A stretch of 64,000 bases of DNA from Rhizobium gallicum bv. gallicum R602sp (GTDB taxonomy: Bacteria > Pseudomonadota > Alphaproteobacteria > Rhizobiales > Rhizobiaceae), in assembly GCF_000816845.1 (NCBI RefSeq), contig NZ_CP006880.1, positions 1,860,001 to 1,924,000 of the forward strand. Direction: 5' to 3'. Below, piece by piece: positions 43,339 to 51,585 of this stretch. Numbering within the stretch: the stretch's first letter is position 1; each line of letters opens with the position of its first letter. Both the position numbers and the translations under genes were made by a program. The notes below the pieces were generated by a model. The model was given only the letters and a program-made list of their open reading frames with translations. It was not told the DNA's origin and ran no database searches.

Positions 43339-44319
43339 ATGGTGGCGCTCGACATCAATGAACAGAGGCTTTCATCCGGCACCTGGCTGAGCAAGCTCAA
43401 GGGTGCCACCGGTCCGCTCGTGGGACTGCTCGCGCTTTGCATCTTCCTGAGCTTCAGCACGGACGCGTTTCTCTCGGTTCGAAACGGCCTCAATATTCTC
43501 GATCAGATCACCGTCCTTGGCATCATGGCGGTGGGTATGACCTTCGTCATCCTCATCGGCGGCATTGACCTGTCGGTCGGCTCGGTTCTTGCCCTTGCGA
43601 TGATGGTCATGGGCTGGACCGCCAACATCGCCGGCCTTCCGCTTCCCGTCGGGATCGCTTTCGGTCTGATCGCATCCGCCGTTTCGGGGTTGATCGTAGG
43701 CCTGCTGGTAACGCAGTTCAGGGTTCCGGCGTTCATCGCCACTCTGGCCATGATGTCCGCGGCTCGCGGCGTCGCAAATATGATCACGGACGGTCAGCAG
43801 ATCGTGGGGTTCCCTGACTGGTTCATGATGCTCGCAATCGATCGCCATTTCGGTGTGCTGACGGCCACCGTCTTTCTGATGCTTGCCGTCGTCCTTGCCG
43901 CTTGGCTATTCCTGCACTTTCGTTCCGAAGGTCGAATGCTCTACGCCGTGGGCGGGAATCCGGAGGTCGCGCGTCTGGCGGGCATCAACGTCCAGCTCGT
44001 GACGATCGGCGTCTATGTGATCAGCGCAGTCCTTGCAGGACTAGCCGGCATCGTGCTCGCGGCCCGCCTGGACTCGGTCCAGCCGTCCAGTGGCTTTGGC
44101 TATGAGTTGGACACCATCGCTGCGGTCGTCATCGGCGGGACTTCGCTCTCTGGCGGCGCCGGCGGGATCGGGGGAACGCTCATCGGTGTTCTCATCATCG
44201 GCGTCCTTCGCAACGGTCTCAATCTTCTCAATGTCTCGCCGTTCCTTCAGCAGGTGATCATCGGCATCGTCATCGTGCTTGCGGTCGGCGCGGAGACAAT
44301 TCGTCGGCGTCGCGCCTGA
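43339..44319 (+). CDS. Sugar ABC transporter permease (RbsC type)
   Basis: 326 residues with about ten hydrophobic segments. Conserved RbsC-type sequence: ILDQITVLGIMAVGMTFVIL, IGGIDLSVGSVLALAMM, and VVIGGTSLSGGAGGIGGTLI near the C-terminus. It forms the membrane channel of a CUT2-type importer with the following binding protein and ATPase. First gene of the plus-strand operon. Confidence 0.95.
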   Translation: MVALDINEQRLSSGTWLSKLKGATGPLVGLLALCIFLSFSTDAFLSVRNGLNILDQITVLGIMAVGMTFVILIGGIDLSVGSVLALAMMVMGWTANIAGLPLPVGIAFGLIASAVSGLIVGLLVTQFRVPAFIATLAMMSAARGVANMITDGQQIVGFPDWFMMLAIDRHFGVLTATVFLMLAVVLAAWLFLHFRSEGRMLYAVGGNPEVARLAGINVQLVTIGVYVISAVLAGLAGIVLAARLDSVQPSSGFGYELDTIAAVVIGGTSLSGGAGGIGGTLIGVLIIGVLRNGLNLLNVSPFLQQVIIGIVIVLAVGAETIRRRRA

Positions 44320-44435
44320 CGAGCGGCCGCCGAGTTGGCGCGCTCCACGAATTCCGCCCCCAAGGGTTGGGGCGGATCAACACCCCGAGGGGGAGGAATG
44401 ACCCGAGGGTTCCATCAAACAACGGAGGAATTAAA

Positions 44436-45365
44436 ATGAAAATTGCGCGCACCATGCTCGCGTCTGCCGCACTACTTGGTCTCACGCTCGGTCCTGTACA
44501 TGCGGCGGAGCTGAAGAAGCTCGGCCTGGCCGTTGCCAACCTTCAGGCAAACTTCTTCAATCAGATCAAGCAGTCCGTCGAGGACGAAGCCAAGAAGCAT
44601 GGCATCGAAGTCGTCACGGTCGACGCGAAGGGCGACGGACCGACGCAGGTCAACCAGATCCAGGACCTTTTGACCCAGAACATCGACGCACTGATCTACA
44701 TTCCGGCGGGTGCGGCCGCAGCGACCGTTCCGGTCAAGCTTGCCAAGAATGCCGGCGTTCCGGTGGTGAACGTTGACCGAAACGCCGACGGAGCGCCCGG
44801 CGACACCTTCCTTGCAACGGATTCCGTCGCCTCCGCCAAGGCCGTTTGCGACTACATTCTGAAGCAAGCCGGCGGCAAGGGCAAAATGGTGATCATCCAT
44901 GGCCAGAAGGGGACGACCCCCGAGGTCGACCGCTCCAAGGGATGCGCTGAATCCCTCAAGGCCAATCCGGACGTGAAGGTTGTTGCCGAGCAGTACTCGA
45001 ACATATGGAGCCAGGACGAAGGATTCCAGATCATGCAGAACATGCTCCAGGCAAACCCCGACGTCTCGATCGTATTTGCCCAAGCCGACGCACTCGCACT
45101 TGGCGCCGCGCAGGCAATCAAAGTCGCCAATCCCTCCCAGAAGATCGTGGTGGGCGGCTTCGACGGCGATACAGCAGCCCTCGAAGCGCTCAGCAAGGGG
45201 GTCTTCGACGTGACTGCAACGCAGCAAACGCAGAAGATGGGACGCGACGCGGTCGCAAACGCCGCCAAGCTCGTCGCCGGAGAGAAGGTACCGCCGGTAC
45301 AGCTCTTGGATGCCACGTTGACGACCAAGGAAAACGTCGCAGGTTTCATCGCCAGCCACCCGTAA
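44436..45365 (+). CDS. Periplasmic sugar-binding protein (CUT2 type)
   Basis: 309 residues. MKIARTMLASAALLGLTLGP with an AHAAE-type end is a signal peptide (VHAAE here). The mature protein is a peripheral-binding type I fold: LGLAVANLQANFFNQIKQS, DLLTQNIDALIYIPAGAAA, VPVVNVDRNADGAPG, IVVGGFDGDTAALEAL. CUT2-type binding proteins take monosaccharides, pentitols and branched sugars. GGAGG lies eight bases upstream. Ligand unknown; assay would settle the operon's substrate. Confidence 0.94.
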   Translation: MKIARTMLASAALLGLTLGPVHAAELKKLGLAVANLQANFFNQIKQSVEDEAKKHGIEVVTVDAKGDGPTQVNQIQDLLTQNIDALIYIPAGAAAATVPVKLAKNAGVPVVNVDRNADGAPGDTFLATDSVASAKAVCDYILKQAGGKGKMVIIHGQKGTTPEVDRSKGCAESLKANPDVKVVAEQYSNIWSQDEGFQIMQNMLQANPDVSIVFAQADALALGAAQAIKVANPSQKIVVGGFDGDTAALEALSKGVFDVTATQQTQKMGRDAVANAAKLVAGEKVPPVQLLDATLTTKENVAGFIASHP

Positions 45366-45393
45366 CAAAGTCGAGGTCTTGAGGAGGTGTGCC

Positions 45394-46872
45394 GTGACTG
45401 ATCCGGTTCTTTCCCTGAGGGGCATATCGAAGCGATATGGGCCGCTCAAGGTTCTGAGAAATGTCAGCCTTGACGTCTATCCGGGCGAAGTCGTTGCACT
45501 TCTGGGTGAGAACGGAGCGGGCAAGTCAACGCTCTCCGGCATCATCGCCGGGTCACGCACGCCATCCGAAGGATCAATGACATGGCTGGGACAGCCTTAT
45601 GCCCCGGCCACCCCAAGGGAGGCGATCGACAAGGGTGTCGTCCTGATCCACCAGGAGCTGCAACTCCTTCCGCAGCTTTCCATTGCAGAAAACGTCTTCA
45701 TCGGACGCTGGCCCACGAAGAACGGCGTCGTCGACCGCGCCCAGATGGTTCGCCGCGCAACGCAGCAGCTCGCTCGCCTGAACCTTCATATACCAGCAAC
45801 GCGGAAAGTCGCCGGCCTTTCAACCGCAAATCAGCAGCTCATCGAAATCGCGAAAGCGCTGGCTCTCAATGCAAAGCTCCTGATACTGGACGAGCCGACC
45901 GCAGCACTCGGTGGCGCGGAGACGGAAGCTCTTTTCGAACAGGTCCGAAAGCTTCGATCCGAAGGCGTTGGCATCATCTACATCTCCCACCGCATGGAGG
46001 AGATCAGGCAGATTACCGACCGGATCGTCGTGCTTCGCGACGGTGAGCGCGTGCAGGAATTCGCCGACAGCGCGACGCCCGTGCGCACGATTGTCGAGAG
46101 CATGGTCGGACGTTCGCTCGACCGTCTGTTCCCGACCCTGCCCGTTCCGTCGGACCATACTGTACTTGAGGTGTCGGGGCTCAGTTCTCCGGACAATTCG
46201 TTCCGCGACGTTACCTTCGACGTGAAGGCAGGCGAAATCCTTGGAATTGCCGGACTGGTCGGCGCCGGCCGCACCGAACTTGTGCGCGCCATTTCGGGAG
46301 CGGATCCGATCGGTGCAGGCTCGATCAAGCTGGAAGGCGAAGAACTGCGGCTCCGTGATCCTGCCGACGCGATCGCCAAAGGCATCGTAATGGTTCCGGA
46401 AGATCGCAAGGACCAGGGACTGGTGGTCGAGCACCGGATCGGAGAGAACATCATCTACGCCAATCTTGACATGTTGGGTGGGCATTGGATCACACCGCGC
46501 GTCAAGCGCTCGTTCGCGCAGAAGGCGGTTGCCAAGTTCGGCGTCAAGGGTCGTGCGGAGCAGTATGCGTCGGACCTGTCCGGCGGCAACCAGCAGAAGG
46601 TCGTCATCGCGAAATGGCTCATGCGCAATCCCAAGGTCGTGGTCCTCGACGAACCCACGAGAGGCATCGACGTCGGCGCCCGAGCGGGCATCTACGAGAT
46701 CATCGTCAATCTTGCGAAACAGGGCGTGGCGGTCATCGTCGTGAGCTCGGACCTCGAGGAAGTTCTCGGCGTCTCAAATCGCATTCTCGTGCTTGCCCAG
46801 GGCAAGCAGGCCGGCATTCTCAATCGTGACCAGGCAAACGACGTCTCGGTCATGGAGCTCGCTACAATCTAA
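45394..46872 (+). CDS. Sugar ABC transporter ATPase (RbsA type, two ATPase domains)
   Basis: 492 residues. The GTG start has GGAGG six bases upstream; an earlier in-frame TTG overlaps that site. Domain 1: Walker A GENGAGKST, Walker B LLILDEPTAAL, with a degenerate signature LSTANQQLIEIAKAL. Domain 2: degenerate Walker A GLVGAGRTEL, signature LSGGNQQKVVIAKWL, Walker B VVVLDEPTRGIDVGAR. This asymmetric duplicate is normal for CUT2 importers. Confidence 0.95.
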   Translation: MTDPVLSLRGISKRYGPLKVLRNVSLDVYPGEVVALLGENGAGKSTLSGIIAGSRTPSEGSMTWLGQPYAPATPREAIDKGVVLIHQELQLLPQLSIAENVFIGRWPTKNGVVDRAQMVRRATQQLARLNLHIPATRKVAGLSTANQQLIEIAKALALNAKLLILDEPTAALGGAETEALFEQVRKLRSEGVGIIYISHRMEEIRQITDRIVVLRDGERVQEFADSATPVRTIVESMVGRSLDRLFPTLPVPSDHTVLEVSGLSSPDNSFRDVTFDVKAGEILGIAGLVGAGRTELVRAISGADPIGAGSIKLEGEELRLRDPADAIAKGIVMVPEDRKDQGLVVEHRIGENIIYANLDMLGGHWITPRVKRSFAQKAVAKFGVKGRAEQYASDLSGGNQQKVVIAKWLMRNPKVVVLDEPTRGIDVGARAGIYEIIVNLAKQGVAVIVVSSDLEEVLGVSNRILVLAQGKQAGILNRDQANDVSVMELATI

Positions 46873-46894
46873 ATAGACAGAGAAAGGAAGAGCG

Positions 46895-47683
46895 GTGTCC
46901 GACATCACTCTGAACGCCCCGAAGCTTTTCGATCTCAGCGGCCAGGTTGCCATCGTGACCGGAGCCGGAAGTGGGATTGGGCAGCGCATTGCCATGGGTC
47001 TTGCACAGTGCGGCGCCGACGTCGCGCTGCTCGACCGTCGAACTGACGACGGACTGGCCAACACCGCTAGATACATTCAGGGCGCAGGCCGCCGTTCTCT
47101 CCAGATCGCGGCGGACGTCACGAGCAAGTATTCCCTTGCAGATGCGGTCACACGCACCGAGGCGGAGCTCGGCGCACTGACGCTTGCCGTCAACGCCGCA
47201 GGTATTGCCAACGCCAACCCGGCGGAAGAGATGGAAGAGGATCAGTACCAGACGTTGATGGACATTAACCTGAAAGGGGTCTTCCTTTCATGCCAGGCCG
47301 AGGCCCGTGCCATGTTGAAGAACGGACGCGGGTCGATCGTCAATATTGCGTCCATGTCCGGCGTGATCGTCAACCGGGGACTGAGCCAGGCGCACTATAA
47401 CGCTTCCAAGGCCGGCGTAATCCATATGTCGAAGTCCATGGCGATGGAATGGGTCGGCCGTGGCATCCGCGTCAACACGATCTCGCCCGGATACACGGCG
47501 ACGCCGATGAACACGCGTCCCGAGATGGTCCATCAGACCAAGCTCTTTGAAGAGCAGACGCCGATGCAGCGCATGGCAGCGGTCGACGAGATGGTCGGTC
47601 CGGCGGTGTTCCTGCTGTCGAACGCGGCAAGTTTCGTGACAGGCGTCGATCTGCTTGTCGACGGCGGTTTCTGCTGCTGGTGA
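46895..47683 (+). CDS. Short-chain dehydrogenase, sugar or polyol oxidoreductase
   Basis: 262 residues from a GTG with AAAGGAAG three bases upstream. VAIVTGAGSGIGQRIAMG (cofactor), LDRR following beta-2 (an Asp that favours NAD), NAAGIAN, the catalytic serine in IVNIASMSG and HYNASKAG (Tyr/Lys). Ends with ASFVTGVDLLVDGGF. Its place after the transporter suggests oxidation of the imported polyol to a ketose. Confidence 0.92.
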   Translation: MSDITLNAPKLFDLSGQVAIVTGAGSGIGQRIAMGLAQCGADVALLDRRTDDGLANTARYIQGAGRRSLQIAADVTSKYSLADAVTRTEAELGALTLAVNAAGIANANPAEEMEEDQYQTLMDINLKGVFLSCQAEARAMLKNGRGSIVNIASMSGVIVNRGLSQAHYNASKAGVIHMSKSMAMEWVGRGIRVNTISPGYTATPMNTRPEMVHQTKLFEEQTPMQRMAAVDEMVGPAVFLLSNAASFVTGVDLLVDGGFCCW

Positions 47684-47687
47684 TGCC

Positions 47688-47990
47688 ATGCGAAAGCTGA
47701 TTGCCGGCAACTAGAAAATACACGGTCTCGCTTCCTCCCTGGCCGAGATCGAGGCGCTGAAGGGACTTACGAGCGAGGCGGCGTGCGACATCGTCGTCCG
47801 CTCGCCCTTCACGCCGATCGAGAACCCGCAAAGCGCACCCGAAGGGTTAGACCGCGATTACCGGGGCCCGACACCGCAAGCGAAAGGCGTCGGGCGCCTG
47901 CACCACAGGCGGCCACTGCGGTTCACAAGCCAAGATCATTTCGGCAGCCGCTTGAAGCAGCATGACGCAACAGGAACTGCCGGCTCTGCG
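47688..47990 (+). pseudogene. Triose-phosphate isomerase remnant with internal stop
   Basis: MRKLIAGN, stop, KIHGLASSLAEIEALKGL then SEAACDIVVRSPFTPIEN corresponds to the TpiA N-terminus, where the family has GNWKMNG: the Trp codon has become TAG. After about 60 codons similarity fades and the remaining roughly 190 codons are missing. It begins four bases after the preceding SDR stop, so an intact copy would have been in the operon. Chromosomal TpiA could replace it. Confidence 0.85.
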
Positions 47991-48031
47991 GCCGACGCCC
48001 GATATCGCCTGGCAACGGGAAAGGAAGAGAA

Positions 48032-48814
48032 ATGAAACGCTTCGAAAACAAGACCGTCGTCATCACCGGAGCCAGCCGCGGAATCGGCGCAGCGATCGCC
48101 AAGCGGTTTGCGAGAGAAGGCGCCAATCTCGTGGTTTCAGCAAACGAAGAGTCGGTCCATGCAGTCGCCGAGCAAATCAAAACCGATGCCGGCAATGCTA
48201 TCTCCTTCGTCGGAGACGTCACCGACAAAGCCAGCGTGAAGGCTCTCTATGACGCAGCGGAGAAAGCTTACGGCACGGTCGACGTGTCGATCCAGAACGC
48301 CGGCGTCATCACCATCGCCCGGATCGAAGACATGACGGAAGGCGAGTGGGACAGGGTCATGGCCGTCAACACCAAGGGCGTCTTCTTGTGCGCGCAGGAA
48401 GCAATTCTGCGCATGCGCAGGCTGGGACGCGGCGGCCGCATCATCAACACCGCCTCCGGCCAGGCGCGCGACGGCTTCATCTACACCCCACACTACGCCG
48501 CTTCAAAAATGGGCGTCGTCGGGATCACCCAGAGCCTTGCCAAGGAAGTCGCGACCGAAAACATCACCGTCAATGCCTTCTGCCCCGGTATCATCGAAAC
48601 GGACATGTGGGCCTATAACGATCAGGCCTGGGGCAAACTCCTCGGCAATTACGGCCCCGGAGAACTGATGAAAGAGTGGATCGAGGGGATTCCCATGAAG
48701 CGGGCAGGATCTGGCGAAGATGTCGCCGGTCTCGTCACCTTCCTTGCCAGCGACGATGCTGCCTATATTACCGGCCAGACGATCAACGTCGATGGCGGCC
48801 TGATCATGTCGTAG
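48032..48814 (+). CDS. Short-chain dehydrogenase, second of the sugar operon
   Basis: 260 residues. VVITGASRGIGAAIAKRFA (cofactor), QNAGVI, RIINTASGQARDGF (Ser) and HYAASKMG (Tyr/Lys), ending DDAAYITGQTINVDGGLIMS. It resembles sorbitol/butanediol-type dehydrogenases. GGAAAGGAAGAGAA precedes the ATG. With the other SDR it could interconvert aldose, polyol and ketose before phosphorylation. Only 20-30% alike to the first SDR by eye, so not a recent duplicate. Confidence 0.92.
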   Translation: MKRFENKTVVITGASRGIGAAIAKRFAREGANLVVSANEESVHAVAEQIKTDAGNAISFVGDVTDKASVKALYDAAEKAYGTVDVSIQNAGVITIARIEDMTEGEWDRVMAVNTKGVFLCAQEAILRMRRLGRGGRIINTASGQARDGFIYTPHYAASKMGVVGITQSLAKEVATENITVNAFCPGIIETDMWAYNDQAWGKLLGNYGPGELMKEWIEGIPMKRAGSGEDVAGLVTFLASDDAAYITGQTINVDGGLIMS

Positions 48815-48925
48815 CTTCATTCGATAATGAGGAACGGTGCGTTCACCGCGAAAAACAGATTCTCGATGGGCAGCAGCTGGCAGCCTCTTGCAGAATACGG
48901 CATTGATCCTCTATGTTACACGCGT

Positions 48926-49060
48926 TCTCAGGGCGGGGTGCAATTCCCCACCGGCGGTATCGAGGCAACTCGGAGCCCGCGAGCGCCTTCGTGGAAGCGG
49001 AGGGTCAGCAGATCCGGTGAGATGCCGGAGCCGACGGTTACAGTCCGGATGGAAGAGAGC
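48926..49060 (+). promoter_or_regulatory. FMN riboswitch (RFN element)
   Basis: Conserved RFN blocks are in order: TCTCAGGGCGGGGTG, CAATTCCCCACCGGCGGTA, GAGCCCGCGAGCG, GATCCGGTG, GATGCCGGAGCCGACGGTTA and CAGTCCGGATGGAAGAGA. The closing helix pairs TTCTC with GAGA. It controls ribB: FMN binding should reduce expression. Confidence 0.95.
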
Positions 49061-49070
49061 AATGCAGCGG

Positions 49071-49094
49071 ACGCCGCCTCATGAGCGGCGTTTC
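49071..49094 (+). terminator. Hairpin following the FMN aptamer, expression platform
   Basis: ACGCCGC (49071-49077) and GCGGCGT (49085-49091), loop CTCATGA, then TTCC. A short T run makes it a weak terminator; it may alternate with an antiterminator or act as an early stop when FMN is bound. Confidence 0.55.
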
Positions 49095-49179
49095 CTATGC
49101 TTGTTCGCCCAAGGGAAAATGGTGGCTTTGACAGGCCATGCGCGCCGCTCACGACGGCTAACCCTTGAAAGGCATGAAA

Positions 49180-49806
49180 ATGGCAATTTCCAAAATCGAC
49201 GATGCGGTCGCCGCTATTGCGCGAGGCGATATCGTCGTCGTTGTCGATGACCGTGACCGGGAAAACGAAGGCGATCTCGTGATCGCGTCGGAGGCCGTCA
49301 CTCCGCAAGCAATCGCGTTCATGATGAACCACGCCCGCGGCCTTATCTGCGTTGCGATGGAAGGCGACAGGCTCGACGAACTCGATATTCCTTTGATGGT
49401 TCCACGCAACACCGAAGTGCTGAAGACGGCCTTCACCGTCTCCGTGGACTACATTCCCGAAACGACGACTGGAATATCGGCCGCCGACAGGGCTGCCACC
49501 GTTCAAGCACTCGTCAGAACAGGCTCTCGCCCAGAGGATTTTGCCCGGCCAGGTCATATCTTTCCGCTCCGAGCCCACCCGAACGGCGTTCTTTCCCGCC
49601 CTGGCCACACCGAAGCAGCGGTGGATCTCGCCAAGCTTGCCGGTCTGTCCCCGTCCGGGGTGATCTGCGAGGTGGCCAACGACGACGGCACGATGGCACG
49701 CCTTCCCGAACTCGAGCGGTTTTCTGAACGGCATGGCCTCCATCTGATCACCATCGAAGACTTGATCGCATACAGGGCAGCCAGTGTTCCCGTTAAGGCA
49801 GCCTGA
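49180..49806 (+). CDS. ribB: 3,4-dihydroxy-2-butanone-4-phosphate synthase
   Basis: 208 residues. The ATG chosen has GAAAGG seven bases upstream; the ATG two codons earlier is too close to it. Motifs: VVVVDDRDRENEGDLVIASE (acid loop with catalytic residues), TTGISAADRAATV, HIFPLRAHPNGVLSRPGHTE and AAVDLAKLAGLSPSGVICE. Converts ribulose 5-phosphate to the four-carbon riboflavin precursor and formate. There is no fused GTP cyclohydrolase II domain. Control by the FMN riboswitch upstream. Adjacent sugar operon is probably unrelated. Confidence 0.96.
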   Translation: MAISKIDDAVAAIARGDIVVVVDDRDRENEGDLVIASEAVTPQAIAFMMNHARGLICVAMEGDRLDELDIPLMVPRNTEVLKTAFTVSVDYIPETTTGISAADRAATVQALVRTGSRPEDFARPGHIFPLRAHPNGVLSRPGHTEAAVDLAKLAGLSPSGVICEVANDDGTMARLPELERFSERHGLHLITIEDLIAYRAASVPVKAA

Positions 49807-49957
49807 AATCCGGTTGCCCGTTTAGGTTTGAGCGGTCTTTCTCCCCTAGCCGCTCGAACCTGGTCCGGCGCTTGCGATCTTGCGATGAACGATGCGAGCT
49901 AATCGCTCATCGAAAGGCGGGTGAACGCGTGGCTGCGGCCCGCACAGTCGAAAAAAC

Positions 49958-50242
49958 TTACATAGATTGTGTGCTTCGCCATTCGACAACATCCGCGCTT
50001 TGAACCCAGATGGTTTCCTCTTCGCCAGCGCGGCCATGCTCCAATTTATATGTGGCGACCTCGCCGAAGGTGTCGGCATATGCCAGCAGGCGCTCCAGCG
50101 ACGCGTCGGGCGGCGACGCTACTCGTTCCAAAGCCTCGCGCGTCACGATCACGAGCCAGTTTGCCGCGATGTCGGTCATTGGGATATGGCCGTTTTCATT
50201 GGTGACGAACGGCGGCATGTTCGGGCGCATTTTAAGCGACAT
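49958..50242 (-). CDS. Hypothetical protein, 94 aa
   Basis: The ATG has GAGGAAAATCA directly upstream. PPFVTNENGHIPMTDIAANW, VIVTREALERVASPPDASLE, LLAYADTFGEVATYKLEHGR, TIWVQSADVVEW. A compact alpha/beta protein by appearance, of no family that I can name; similar small proteins are frequent in rhizobial genomes. It stands alone on the minus strand. Confidence 0.65.
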   Translation of the reverse strand: MSLKMRPNMPPFVTNENGHIPMTDIAANWLVIVTREALERVASPPDASLERLLAYADTFGEVATYKLEHGRAGEEETIWVQSADVVEWRSTQSM

Positions 50243-50366
50243 TGATTTTCCTCGGTCGAACGACGGGATGTCTCTGGTGCGGCTCGACGTCCTTCTGAGC
50301 TACCTTGTGCCAGTGATCGGTGGAAAGATCGCGCTGGCGATCAGCACCGCATCATCAAGTTGGATT

Positions 50367-50582
50367 TCACGAGCGCAGGCTTCGGAGCAATGCGGGGTCC
50401 TGCTTAAAGCCGTCGATCTCATTCTGGGCCCTAAAATACGCCTCTCTCCAAAGCCTGTAGCGAACCGGATCCCTTTGGGGATCATACGGATTGTCACCCA
50501 GCAACTTTCCAGTTTTTGGCGCTAGCGCGCCCATGTTTTCAGCTTGCCAGTCGTCCAGTTCCCTTCTGCTGCCTTCAAACAT
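50367..50582 (-). CDS. Hypothetical protein, 71 aa
   Basis: From an ATG with GAGGAAATGG upstream. FEGSRRELDDWQAENMGALA, PKTGKLLGDNPYDPQRDPVR, YRLWREAYFRAQNEIDGFK. Helical and charged; no family recognised. The NPYDP...W segment looks conserved in style. Minus strand, 74 bases after the AIQGLP copy 2 gene, so they may be co-transcribed. Confidence 0.6.
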   Translation of the reverse strand: MFEGSRRELDDWQAENMGALAPKTGKLLGDNPYDPQRDPVRYRLWREAYFRAQNEIDGFKQDPALLRSLRS

Positions 50583-50656
50583 CGTCCATTTCCTCGTAAT
50601 CAAAGCCTGCGCTAGTTCTGCCGCCGCATGATCGAGCCTCGCCTTTGAGCAAGGCG

Positions 50657-50959
50657 TTAATGAACAATAGAACGGAGCTTCGTCGGAAGACCTTGGATCG
50701 CGAAGCGATGAAGCGGTGAACCTGCAAAGGCCGTCTCCATTTTCCGAGACTTCCCGAATTGCCGATCAAGTTCATTGGCAAGGTTGGTGGGATCCGTCAT
50801 TCCCTGTTGAAAGAGGCGGATCATCAGCTTGGCTGCTGCATTGAAAGGTCGAGGCGGTTCGATAAGAATATCGTCTGTATAGCCAGCATCACTCAGCACC
50901 TGCTGCAGCATGCCGAGGTCTTTGCTCGTCAGATATTTCGTAGAAAATTCGGAAGACAT
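50657..50959 (-). CDS. Conserved small rhizobial protein with AIQGLP motif, copy 2
   Basis: 100 residues, paralogue of the gene at 759-1061. Shared: MSSE, LTSKDLGMLQQVLSDAGYTD versus MTSDDLNLLQGVLKDAGYTD, PPRPFNAAAKLMIRLFQQG, and PLHRFAIQGLP near the end. About half of the positions are identical by eye. The start has AGGAGG eight bases upstream and the leader is conserved with copy 1. Function unknown; soluble, no membrane or catalytic motif. Confidence 0.8.
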   Translation of the reverse strand: MSSEFSTKYLTSKDLGMLQQVLSDAGYTDDILIEPPRPFNAAAKLMIRLFQQGMTDPTNLANELDRQFGKSRKMETAFAGSPLHRFAIQGLPTKLRSIVH

Positions 50960-51045
50960 CAGGCCCTCCTTTCGGTCGGGGCAAGAGCATGGCGGCCCTC
51001 AAACAGCAGCCCCCGTGATGATGACTGCTGGAGGCGGGAACCATG
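50960..51045 (-). promoter_or_regulatory. Conserved leader upstream of AIQGLP copy 2
   Basis: CAGCAG (51030-51025 read on minus) and CTGCTG (51009-51004) with a 15-base loop, then GCTGCTGTTTGAGGGCCGCC and CCCCGACCGAAAGGAGG, as in copy 1. Confidence 0.5.
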
Positions 51046-51280
51046 CGCTGCCACCAGAAGCAAAGCAAATGAAATCTTTCGAAGATGCTAAAATACAACC
51101 GACCGGCAAGCGGGCCGCATTTGCCCGACCAGCCGCAATGGAAACGCGACGTAGATACCGGGCAGAGGACCTTAATCGCGATCCGCCATCGACAGAGTCT
51201 CGACGGTTCCCACTCACGTCATTTCGATACCGAGGCAGCAGCCGGCGAGGCGCTAATGAACCGCCGACGAAGACCCGCGT
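51046..51280. other. No gene seen
   Basis: Intergenic, open frames without protein character. Confidence 0.45.
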
Positions 51281-51472
51281 TCACGCGTGTTGCCACCTAC
51301 GATAACCGTCAACAACCGTTGTCCTCTCATCAGGAGCGACCTGATAATAGCGATACCATTCACCGACGGCCCGCCAGAGCACGGCAAAATCGGGTTCCCG
51401 CACCAGTCTTTGCAGCATGATTGATCTCGCATTCATGAGACCAAATGCTAAGTCGGGCGGAATTTTCTTCAA
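51281..51472 (-). CDS. Possible 63-aa protein
   Basis: A TTG-started frame: KKIPPDLAFGLMNARSIMLQ, RLVREPDFAVLWRAVGEWYR, YYQVAPDERTTVVDGYRRW. The sequence reads like a real small helical protein, but the ribosome-binding site is weak and the start uncertain. It lies 114 bases beyond the end of the histidine kinase gene on the same strand. Confidence 0.4.
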   Translation of the reverse strand: MKKIPPDLAFGLMNARSIMLQRLVREPDFAVLWRAVGEWYRYYQVAPDERTTVVDGYRRWQHA

Positions 51473-51585
51473 CGGAAGAAGGTGCTATTCAGCGCGAATG
51501 ACCTGGACGTCAGGCGAGCCTGCAAACAGCCTGCATGCGCACGAGGCTCAGTGCCTTTGACGGTCCGTCGCAGCCGCAGCCTTTC

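Noticed and set aside
44472..45449. Minus-strand open frame (325 codons) opposite the sugar-binding protein gene
   Set aside because: Antisense shadow; no ribosome-binding site or domain.
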